From VAZQ01 sp963817135 (GTDB taxonomy: Bacteria; Pseudomonadota; Alphaproteobacteria; Rhizobiales; Xanthobacteraceae), in the NCBI GenBank assembly GCA_963817135.1, contig CAWFNG010000014.1, positions 284,021 through 348,020 on the forward strand: a stretch of 64,000 nucleotides of DNA. The letters run 5' to 3'. The translations under genes and the position numbers were made by a program. Shown here piece after piece: positions 25,772 through 33,473 of the stretch. The notes below the pieces were generated by a model that saw only the letters and a program-made list of their open reading frames with translations, had not been told where the DNA came from and searched no databases. Within the stretch, counting starts at the first letter, position 1. Every line of letters begins with the position of its first letter.

Positions 25772-27116
25772 TGGCCTCACCGCCGCGCCGGCCCCCACCG
25801 AGCAGCCTGATCACGGCGTCCGCGGCGCGCTCGCCGGATTCCCAGGCGCCGCCGACTGTACCCCACAGCGTCTCGTGCGCAGCTTCGCCCGCAAGAAAGA
25901 TGCGCCCGGAGATCGGCTCCATCAGAATCTTTCGGGCAGATTGCGCCCCCGGCGCGGCGGCAGAGATGGCGCCAAGCACCCATGGCTCCTCGTTCCAGCG
26001 GGTGACGTGCGAGCGTTTGAACCTTGCCTTGATGTCGCTGCCGTAAAGTCCGCTCAGCCAGTTCACGGCGAATTCCACCATGCTTGGCTCGCCCTTCCCC
26101 GCCAGTTCGCGGCCGAAACTTCCGCCCACATCCACCATGCAGAGCGATGAGCCGGAAACATTTGCAAAGAGCGCCGCGGTCTGCTTGCCCTCGCTCTTCT
26201 CGAAGACAAGCTCGTCGGCGCGCAGGCCCAACGGATTTCCCGGCATTTCCAGCACCACCCGGTCGCGGGTGCCGAGCTTGAGCTTGTTCGCCGCGTCGAG
26301 CTGCCGCTTGGGCAAGTCGAACTTGATCTTGCCGGAGGTCAGGACATTGGTCGACACGGTGACGATGGCCGCATCGGCGCGGAATAGTCCGTGGCCGGTT
26401 TCCACTTCGATGTTTCCCGCCGGTCTGATGCGCGTTACCGGCGTGGCCAGCTGCGCGATGCCGGGTGGCGCAAGCCTCGCGAGCAGCGTCCCCAGTCCCT
26501 GCCGGCAGAACACGCCGTTGTCGCGCTCGCCTGCGCGCGCGATGTCAGCCGTCGAAACTTCCGTGAGGTCCTTTCCGCAGCCGTATGCGCCCAAGATGAA
26601 ATCGATGGTGAAGCGCCATTCCGCGATATCTTTCGGCAGTGCCTGGGCGCAGGCGACGTCGCTCTTGCGCGCGGTATCGGCGATGGCAGCATTGGCGCGC
26701 ACCAGGTTCGCGAGAAAATCCTCCATCTCGCCTTCGCGCGCATAGCGCCGCCCGATCCGCATGCGCTGCCCAGGTGGAGCAGGATAGAGCGTGAGGCCCG
26801 TCTGCGGCGCAAGCCTGGCGATCGGATTGACGTCGGCCCAATAGATCGAATGGGCACCTCGATCGAACGGCACGCGCAAGGTGTTCGTGTCGGTGATGCA
26901 GCGTCCGCCGATCTGGTTGGCGGCTTCGAGTAGCGCAATGCGTTTGCCGGCCGCGACCAACCGGCGCGAGGCGGCAATGCCGGCCGCCCCGGCGCCGACA
27001 ACCACCACATCGACATAGCCGGACCGCGGGACTTGTTGGGCAAGCGCCGTCCGCGCCGGAAGAGCCGCGCCGGCGGCGGAACCGAGGAGAAAGGCACGGC
27101 GGTTCAACGACGACAT
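25704..27116 (-). CDS. Tat-exported flavin amine oxidase
   Basis: A 470-residue FAD-dependent amine oxidase. A twin-arginine signal sits at the N-terminus (SLNRRAFLLGSAAGAALPA, cleavage near ALAQ). The Rossmann FAD motif VVVVGAGAAGIAASRRL follows with the acidic residue in LLEAANQIGGRC, and the C-terminal FAD motif is IFLAGEAAHETLWGTVGGAW. It oxidises an unknown amine in the periplasm, releasing aldehyde, ammonia and peroxide. The ATG at 27116 sets the Tat motif at the N-terminus; a longer frame to 27245 would bury it. The last ~23 residues come from a dispersed repeat. Confidence 0.9.
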   Translation of the reverse strand: MSSLNRRAFLLGSAAGAALPARTALAQQVPRSGYVDVVVVGAGAAGIAASRRLVAAGKRIALLEAANQIGGRCITDTNTLRVPFDRGAHSIYWADVNPIARLAPQTGLTLYPAPPGQRMRIGRRYAREGEMEDFLANLVRANAAIADTARKSDVACAQALPKDIAEWRFTIDFILGAYGCGKDLTEVSTADIARAGERDNGVFCRQGLGTLLARLAPPGIAQLATPVTRIRPAGNIEVETGHGLFRADAAIVTVSTNVLTSGKIKFDLPKRQLDAANKLKLGTRDRVVLEMPGNPLGLRADELVFEKSEGKQTAALFANVSGSSLCMVDVGGSFGRELAGKGEPSMVEFAVNWLSGLYGSDIKARFKRSHVTRWNEEPWVLGAISAAAPGAQSARKILMEPISGRIFLAGEAAHETLWGTVGGAWESGERAADAVIRLLGGGRRGGEATRDSGAKPRRSGGRESGYGRPE

Positions 27117-27199
27117 GGCGCGCTCGAAGATTTCCGGCGAGAATAATACCTGCGGCAGGGATTTAGCATGCGTGCGGAGACGAATGACAGGGGCTATGC

Positions 27200-27940
27200 A
27201 TGATTGACGCAGTCGCCACCGCGTTGGCGCAGATGTTTTCGCCACGGTTTCGAGCCGTGTTGTTGAAATCGATGGGGCTCGCTCTCCTGTTGATCGTGCT
27301 CATCGCCATCGCCTTCCAGCGCCTGTTCGCATGGCTCGCTTTTGCCGGCGGGAACTGGGCGGAAACCGTATTCGGCGCGAGCGCGCACACGCCGCTCGTT
27401 ATCCTGGCCTGGATGCTCTCGGTGGCCGCCGCTTTGGGCATCGTTGTCGGCTCGATTTTTTTGATGCCGGCAGTGACGGCCGTGGTCGGAAGCTTCTTCG
27501 TTGACGAGATCGCGCTTGAAGTCGAGCAGGAGCATTATCCGAGCGAGCCGGCCGGTACTGCGCTCCCCTTCTCGCGGGCGATGCTCGAAGGCGGCAAAGC
27601 CGCGTTCCTCGCAATCCTTGTGTATCTCGTGGCGCTGCCTTCTCTGCTCATCGCCGGCCTCGGCGCTGTCATATTTTTCATTGCCACGGCCTATTTGCTG
27701 GGGCGGGTCTATTTCGAACTCGCCGCGATGCGCTTTCATCCGGTCGTCGACGCGAAATTGCTGCGCAAACGCAACCAGAGCACGGTATTTACCGCGGGGT
27801 TGTTCATTGCGGCTTTCGTCTCCATCCCGATCGTCAACCTCGCCACCCCGTTGTTTGCAATGGCATTGATGGTGCACATTCATAAACGCGTGATGCAAAG
27901 TCAGCGACTGCGCATCGACCGCACGCGGCCCACGCCCTGA
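27200..27940 (+). CDS. EI24 domain membrane protein (CysZ-like)
   Basis: A 246-residue membrane protein of the EI24/CysZ family. Hydrophobic segments lie at about 24-45 (MGLALLLIVLIAIAF), 65-100, 135-170 (FLAILVYLVALPSLLIAG) and 195-225. CysZ members import sulfate, but the family is broad and this copy has no sulfur genes beside it. It is divergent from the amine oxidase across 83 bases. Confidence 0.85.
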   Translation: MIDAVATALAQMFSPRFRAVLLKSMGLALLLIVLIAIAFQRLFAWLAFAGGNWAETVFGASAHTPLVILAWMLSVAAALGIVVGSIFLMPAVTAVVGSFFVDEIALEVEQEHYPSEPAGTALPFSRAMLEGGKAAFLAILVYLVALPSLLIAGLGAVIFFIATAYLLGRVYFELAAMRFHPVVDAKLLRKRNQSTVFTAGLFIAAFVSIPIVNLATPLFAMALMVHIHKRVMQSQRLRIDRTRPTP

Positions 27941-27968
27941 CGCGGCGTGCATGCACCGCCTGTCGGCC

Positions 27969-30740
27969 TTATTTCGTTGCAGCTTCGCCTTGATTGCTCC
28001 CGTCCGCCAATGTGTCGATGCGCGCGCACAGCAGTTCGTGAAAGGATTTTGGGGTGAGAATATCCTTGCGGGTAAAGTTCGCCTCGGTGAGGTAGTCGCG
28101 AACCCGGAACGGGGATAGGTCGTAACGGCGCACGTTCGGACAAGTGGCGGTTTCTTCGCGCGGCCAGGTTACGGCAAGCTCGCGCGCGAGCTCCCGGTTT
28201 TCGCTGATGGTGTGCGCGTTTTGCAGGACAAGTTTGCTTCCGGCGATTGCAACCCGCGACCTGATTTTTCCGCCGAGCTGGCTCACCTTCTTGAGCGCGC
28301 GCTGCTCGGCGAATTCGACCGCGCCGGCCGGGCCGGCCAACGGAGCAACCCGCACGCGAGCGACCGAGCTGTCCTTTTCGCGCCGCAGCCTGTGATGGCC
28401 GGCTTCCGCCTTGAGGTAACCGAATGCGAAATGTCCGCGCAGCGCCACCGCGATCGGCTCCTCCGGTGTCATAGGTTCATGCAACATCAGGAGTTCCAGC
28501 CGCCGTTCCTTCGCCCATTTCTCGTACAGATCGAAAATGAAGTTCCGTGCGGCGCCGTTCGACCCGATCGGGACTATTTCCACAAACGCATCCCAATGGC
28601 CGTCAGACCCCATCCTGACAAGCTCGCGACGGACGATCGCGAGGGTCAATTCAAGGTGCAACAAGTTATCGGCCATCTTCACCAGATCGGTCCGCATCAT
28701 TCGTGAATCGAACGCCGCTTCCAGCTCCTGCAGCGCATCGTTGAGCCTCTCAATCCGTGAAACGGCCTCCAGCCAGCAGGTCTGCTGCGCGAGAATTCGC
28801 GCAGCCTCGTCAGGGTCGTGCCAAAAGGTATAATCCTTCCGCTGGCCGTCGACGTCTTCGATCCGGCTGCGCAGCCGGTCCAGGTCGGCTGCCGCTGCAA
28901 GCAACTCATAATTCTTTCGCGCTGCGACTATGCGTGTTCGCAGCATATCGCGCGTCAAGCGCTCACCGCTTCGGACGCGCACCGGAGCGCGCTCGGCCTT
29001 GGCGCCGGCGCTTTCCGGCGTGTCGACCGTGCGCACCCGGACACGGCCACCACTGATCGATACCTCGATGAGCGTGCCTGGCTCCAGGCTGCGCTCCATC
29101 AGCAAGGTGGCGAGCGGCAAAAGAACTTGGCGCCTGACTTCGCGCTTGATGCCGCGGCCGCCATAACGGGGGTTGAACCCGACCGCAAGCACATGATCGA
29201 TGACGTCGTCATGGACGTCGACGATGAGATTCTGTCCGGCAATTCCTTCCCGCCTGAGAACCGAATTGAGGTCGATTCGCGCAATCCGCACCGCCTGTTC
29301 CCGCGTCAATGGATGGAACAGGACCACATGCTGGAAGCGATTGAGAAATTCGGGCCGAAACCAGCCTTCAATTGCCTGCAGCGCCTTGTCGGGGTCGTAG
29401 GCCTCTCCCTTCTGGCCAAACCCGATTGCCGTGGTCATGCCCTCGAATGCGCCGACATTCGACGTGGCGATGATGATGGTGTTGCGGAAATTCACCGTCT
29501 CGCCGCGCGGGCTTGTCAAGCGCCCTTCGTCGAGAAGCTGCAGGAACAGATCCTGCACGTTGCGATGCGACTTCTCCAGTTCGTCAAACAGCAAGACCTG
29601 GAAGGGCTGCAGCCGGACCGGATCGAGCAGCCGCGCCGGACGCTCCGTCCCATAGGCCGATCCAATCAACATTTCGAAAGAGCTGTAATCGGCAAACTCG
29701 GACATATCGAAGCGCAACATGCGGCGCTCGCTGCCGAAAAAGAATTCCGCCAGCGCGCGTGCCAGTTCGGTCTTTCCCACTCCGGTTGGACCGACAAACA
29801 GGAAGGACCCGACCGGCTTGCCTTTGTCGTGCAGGCGCGCCTTGTAGAAGGCGATCATCTCTACCACCGCGTCGATCGCGGCTTCCTGCCCGATGATGCG
29901 CTCGCGAAACCAGTCGCGAATATCGGCGCTGGATTTGTGCTCCGTTTGCGAAATGACAAACATCGGCAACCCGCTATGGATCGCGAAAACCCTTTCCACG
30001 AATAGCGGGGTTATCTCGGCTTCTTCTCCCGCGGCCAATTTTTCAATGCGATAGTCTCGCACCTTGTGCAGGAGATCGAGCGCGGGGCCCGGACCGGCAT
30101 TGGCGGGAGAGAAAGTCGCGCATAACGAAAATAGTCGCTCGCGCGTGTCCCGGGATATTGTCAGCTCGTTGCTTGCAGCGTCGCGATCGATGACCTCCCG
30201 CACCTGCTGCTCGGCGAGCGGCTCGATGCGCACAAGCTCGAACAACGAGATAAACTTGGGAACCCGGTAGAGTTCATGAAGCTGCTCGGCGGTGAGTTCG
30301 CTGATCAGCTGCAGCCGGCCGTCCACCAGTCGCGGCCGCATTGCGTCAAGAAAGTTCTCCCGGTTTTGCGCGGTAACCCCGACCGTGGGCAGGTTCCAGA
30401 CATCCACCAGGTTGATGACGGCTTTCGGCTGCTCCGCTTCCACCATCAGGCGCGTGAGCTTCGATTGCCACTCGCCCAGATACTTTGTTCCCGATATGAT
30501 CTGCGTGGTCGTAAAACGGCGAAGCCCGATCGTGGTCTCGCCAGCAAGGCGCCGTGCAACGCCTTGCAGGACTGCGGTTTTCCCGACTCCGGAAGGGCCG
30601 ACGAGCAGGACCGACCGGTTCTTGCACAAGGCGTCGAATACGGATGCAATCTCGTGGTCGCGGAAATATGTGGGAGCAAAGCCGGGTGCGGCTTCAACGA
30701 GATTTTGACCTTCTTGCAGCGTATTTTCGTAATAGTTCAT
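27969..30740 (-). CDS. double-AAA+ Clp-type ATPase fused to release-factor-like C-terminus
   Basis: 923 residues. First AAA+ module: Walker A GPSGVGKT (48-55), a pore-loop-like KYLGEW (86-91), and a Walker B reading VDVW (112-115) with no catalytic Glu. Second module, Clp/ClpB D2-like: GPTGVGKT (317-324), Walker B LLFDELEKSH (383-392), arginine finger in FLNRFQHVVLFHPL, sensor-2 in YGGRGIKR. No ClpN domain or ClpB middle coil is seen. From about 605 the sequence follows peptide release factors: FWHDPDEAARIL (639-650), GYLKAEAGHHRLRR (774-787), a segment ending ENRELARELAVTW and a final VRRYDLSPFRVRDYL (870-884). The GGQ motif and codon-reading loop are absent. ATG at 30740 chosen because the longer frame overlaps a divergent gene. 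Function unknown; perhaps a ribosome-linked unfoldase. Confidence 0.85.
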   Translation of the reverse strand: MNYYENTLQEGQNLVEAAPGFAPTYFRDHEIASVFDALCKNRSVLLVGPSGVGKTAVLQGVARRLAGETTIGLRRFTTTQIISGTKYLGEWQSKLTRLMVEAEQPKAVINLVDVWNLPTVGVTAQNRENFLDAMRPRLVDGRLQLISELTAEQLHELYRVPKFISLFELVRIEPLAEQQVREVIDRDAASNELTISRDTRERLFSLCATFSPANAGPGPALDLLHKVRDYRIEKLAAGEEAEITPLFVERVFAIHSGLPMFVISQTEHKSSADIRDWFRERIIGQEAAIDAVVEMIAFYKARLHDKGKPVGSFLFVGPTGVGKTELARALAEFFFGSERRMLRFDMSEFADYSSFEMLIGSAYGTERPARLLDPVRLQPFQVLLFDELEKSHRNVQDLFLQLLDEGRLTSPRGETVNFRNTIIIATSNVGAFEGMTTAIGFGQKGEAYDPDKALQAIEGWFRPEFLNRFQHVVLFHPLTREQAVRIARIDLNSVLRREGIAGQNLIVDVHDDVIDHVLAVGFNPRYGGRGIKREVRRQVLLPLATLLMERSLEPGTLIEVSISGGRVRVRTVDTPESAGAKAERAPVRVRSGERLTRDMLRTRIVAARKNYELLAAAADLDRLRSRIEDVDGQRKDYTFWHDPDEAARILAQQTCWLEAVSRIERLNDALQELEAAFDSRMMRTDLVKMADNLLHLELTLAIVRRELVRMGSDGHWDAFVEIVPIGSNGAARNFIFDLYEKWAKERRLELLMLHEPMTPEEPIAVALRGHFAFGYLKAEAGHHRLRREKDSSVARVRVAPLAGPAGAVEFAEQRALKKVSQLGGKIRSRVAIAGSKLVLQNAHTISENRELARELAVTWPREETATCPNVRRYDLSPFRVRDYLTEANFTRKDILTPKSFHELLCARIDTLADGSNQGEAATK

Positions 30741-30858
30741 GCGATTTGCAGATTTGAACCTTGTGCCTACCGGGATTAAATCCAGGTTCTGCCCGGCGTC
30801 CCAATGTCGAGCGGCAGATGGCCCGCTCGAACAAATGAACGGCCGATGAGCGGTAAAT

Positions 30859-31977
30859 ATGGCAACCGAATTTGCCGGGACCAAAAAGGCTTTCAGCGTC
30901 GGCGCTGAGGACCTGGTCATTGTCCCGCTGGCCGCGGTCGGCTTGGCGCTGAAGCTTCTCGCGCAAGCCGTTCTCCTCGTACTGGTCCGCATCCTGGACT
31001 TTTCGTTTCCGCTCGTGATGCAGCTGGTGCGCTTGCCCCTGTTTCTCGCGAGAATCATCGGCGATGCCGTGATTACCGCCGCATCGGGGGTGGTGAAATT
31101 GTTGCCGCTCGCCGAGGAAAACCGCGCGGATTGGCGCGAATATATCGGAGGGAAATGGGGCTATCTGCGAAGCAAAATCAGCTACAAGGCCTTCGAGGAG
31201 GCGGTCCATCACGCATTTGAAGGCGGGATGGAGTGGGTTTTCCGCAAGTGCCGCCACCTCACCCCGCGCGCAGCCTTGTCCGTGATCGCCTGCGCCGTCC
31301 TTTGGCTGCCGGCATCGCTACTGATCGCTACGACCATACATGCGTTGCTGATTGCCTATGCCACCGTCCTGCCGGCATGGATGCAATTGCTGCATCCGTT
31401 TGCAACAATCATAGCGAAAAGCAAGCTGCTGGTAGTCCCCGTCTATCCGGCGGCGTGGCCGCAGGCCAAGAAACACCCGCTGGTGCAGAATCTAGGAAAG
31501 GCGTACAGGCACTTCACGACCCTGAATGTGGTGCAAAAGACCGGGCATCGGTACCGCCAGATCGAATTGGTCCTGCAAAATGCGGCCGACTCCATAGCGC
31601 GCTTTGCTTCCGCAACCGGCCTGACCGAGGCGTCAGGCACGTTGGCAACTGCAATCGCCGCAATGACGGATTCATTCGTTAAACCGCTGCAGCGCGCAAT
31701 GCGCAGCGCGGTCGCGTATTTGTCGCAAGTCCCGCTGATCGGTCCGGCTGTCAGGAATTGCGCATCTCAGTACGGAGCCGTGCAATCGCTCAGTCCCGAA
31801 CGCGCCAGCAAAAGGCTTATCGGCATTTACGAGCGCTGGTCGATCAAATTTACCGCCGGGTACTACGAGCAGAAGGACAGAGAGAAGACCGCTCGTGCCG
31901 CCGGAGAACACGCGCTGGAAACCGATACAGGCTCCGACTGCAAAACGCCGGGATCTGCGCGCCGCATCGGCAACTAA
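30859..31977 (+). CDS. membrane protein of unknown function, divergent from AAA+ gene
   Basis: 372 residues and no family recognised. Hydrophobic segments lie near 20-75 (VPLAAVGLALKLLAQAVLLVLV and a second stretch) and near 148-185 (SVIACAVLWLPASLLIATTI). Conserved-looking features are WREYIGGKWGYLRSKISY (about 91-108) and a basic, amphipathic second half (about 210-345) ending RLIGIYERWSIKFTAGYYEQKDRE. Its start is 118 bases from that of the AAA+ protein on the opposite strand, so the two share a control region and may work together. This pairing is inference. Confidence 0.75.
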   Translation: MATEFAGTKKAFSVGAEDLVIVPLAAVGLALKLLAQAVLLVLVRILDFSFPLVMQLVRLPLFLARIIGDAVITAASGVVKLLPLAEENRADWREYIGGKWGYLRSKISYKAFEEAVHHAFEGGMEWVFRKCRHLTPRAALSVIACAVLWLPASLLIATTIHALLIAYATVLPAWMQLLHPFATIIAKSKLLVVPVYPAAWPQAKKHPLVQNLGKAYRHFTTLNVVQKTGHRYRQIELVLQNAADSIARFASATGLTEASGTLATAIAAMTDSFVKPLQRAMRSAVAYLSQVPLIGPAVRNCASQYGAVQSLSPERASKRLIGIYERWSIKFTAGYYEQKDREKTARAAGEHALETDTGSDCKTPGSARRIGN

Positions 31978-32010
31978 GCACCGTGCGCGCGCAGTACTGT
32001 TTGGGCCCGA

Positions 32011-32235
32011 TCACTTTTTGCGGATGCGGAAGACCAAAAGGTCGCCCTCGCGCGAATTCGATTCGAGCTTGTCGCCGGTCTGATTCACCAGATTGGGGAT
32101 GTCGATGGCGGTGAGCGGGTCGGTGCATTCCGCGACCAGGAGGTCGCCGGACTTGAGACCGGTAAGGGCCTTGCGCGCCCGCAGCGCCGGCAAAGGACAT
32201 TTGAGTCCCCGTAAATTAATGGTCTTTTCCGTCAT
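32011..32235 (-). CDS. TusA-like sulfur-carrier protein
   Basis: A 74-residue TusA-fold protein. The sulfur-accepting cysteine lies in LRGLKCPLPALRARKAL (CPxP motif near residue 13), and the closing strand is GDLLVFRIRKK. TusA proteins relay persulfide sulfur for tRNA thiolation, molybdenum cofactor and other uses. Its place at the start of the formate dehydrogenase/molybdenum region suggests delivery of sulfur toward FdhD or Moco, but that is inference. The ATG at 32235 matches the family; the frame open to 32373 is not used because it overlaps the divergent gene. Confidence 0.85.
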   Translation of the reverse strand: MTEKTINLRGLKCPLPALRARKALTGLKSGDLLVAECTDPLTAIDIPNLVNQTGDKLESNSREGDLLVFRIRKK

Positions 32236-32351
32236 GCAAGGCGCAGCCGTGATGCCCCACCACGGCTTACCCAGCCGGCGAAGGCAGGGAAACAGAGGAG
32301 GCATTACCATATAACAGGACCCTGTCATTAGTCCGCATCGTTTGAGACGCC

Positions 32352-33473
32352 ATGCCTTCGCACATGGATTCACCGCAAAGAATCGTACGGCTCACGCCTC
32401 TCGATAATGTGCTGGCGCGCATCGATGCGCTTGTGCAGCGCGTCCCCCCGCGCAGCATCGAACTTGCCGCCGGCCTGGGTCGCACTCTCGCGCGTGACGT
32501 GGTGGTCGCTGAGCCCGTCCCAAAAGTCGCGCTCGCTTTGCGCGACGGTTGGGCGCTGCGATCGGAGCTGACCAACGACGCGGCTGCGTATTCGCCTGCG
32601 CCCATTCCCGGCGCCAAACGCATCGATGTCGGAGAGCCACTGCCGGACGACGCCGATGCAGTCGCACCCCTTGATGTTGTGCTGTTTCGCGAGGGCGAAG
32701 CACAGGCGCTCGCGCCTATCCCGATCGGAGACGGCGTCCTGCCGGCCGGCGGCGATTTCCCGCACGGCGCGGTGCTTGCATGCGGAAGGAGTATCGGCCG
32801 CATCGCGATTGCTGCTCTCGCGCATGCAGGCATTGCAGAGGTCGCGGTGCGCGAGCCGCACGTGCAAATCACCCGTGCACGGATGCGAGCGGACCCGATG
32901 ATCGACAGCGCCGTTGGGTGCATCGCCGACGCCGTGCGCGGCTTCGGCGGAGTCGCTGTCACCGGCGACGGCCGTCAACCGCTGGAACAGGCATTGAACG
33001 ATCGAACCGTCGACGCCGTTATCATTGTCGGCGGGACCGGCAGCGGTCGGGACGATACCGGCATTGCGACGCTGGCATCGCATGGCAAGGTCGAGGTGCA
33101 TGGCATCGGCCTCACCCCGGGCGACAGTTCGGGGTTCGCCATGATGGGTACGCGTCCGGTGCTTGCCCTTCCCGGCAGGCTCGATGCAGCGCTTGCGGGG
33201 TGGCACATGCTTGGGCGGCACATGGTGTCGCGGCTTGCGGGCAGTACCGAGCCGACGCCCCTGCGCGCGGCGAGGCTCACCCACAAAGTCGCCTCCCCGG
33301 TCGGCATGGCGCAGCTTGTCCCAGTATGGTGCGAAGGCAGTTCCGCCACCCCCATAGCCTCAGGCTATGTGCCGCTCGGCGCGATGGCGCAGGCTAACGG
33401 ATGGCTTTTCATAAAGGCGGAGAGCGAAGGATATCCGGCCGGGCAGGAGGTCATGATAAGACCTTGGCCATGA
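32352..33473 (+). CDS. MoeA-like molybdopterin-binding protein (divergent)
   Basis: A 373-residue protein with MoeA topology but weak motifs. The N-part LELAAGLGRTLARDVVV-like stretch (about 33-55) and ALRDGWAL replace the usual VDGYA. The MoCF domain is recognisable in VDAVIIVGGTGSGRDDTG and VLALPGRLDAALAGWHMLG, against the normal LPGNPVSA. Substitution of these residues suggests a role other than ordinary molybdate insertion. It overlaps the next gene by four bases (ATGA), so the pair is translated together. An alternative start is the ATG at 32364. Confidence 0.8.
   Translation: MPSHMDSPQRIVRLTPLDNVLARIDALVQRVPPRSIELAAGLGRTLARDVVVAEPVPKVALALRDGWALRSELTNDAAAYSPAPIPGAKRIDVGEPLPDDADAVAPLDVVLFREGEAQALAPIPIGDGVLPAGGDFPHGAVLACGRSIGRIAIAALAHAGIAEVAVREPHVQITRARMRADPMIDSAVGCIADAVRGFGGVAVTGDGRQPLEQALNDRTVDAVIIVGGTGSGRDDTGIATLASHGKVEVHGIGLTPGDSSGFAMMGTRPVLALPGRLDAALAGWHMLGRHMVSRLAGSTEPTPLRAARLTHKVASPVGMAQLVPVWCEGSSATPIASGYVPLGAMAQANGWLFIKAESEGYPAGQEVMIRPWP

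Noticed and set aside
30741..31058. Extension of the AAA+ protein by 106 residues to 31058.
   Set aside because: It lies antisense over the divergent membrane protein gene and has composition of a shadow frame; the ATG at 30740 precedes the first recognisable part.
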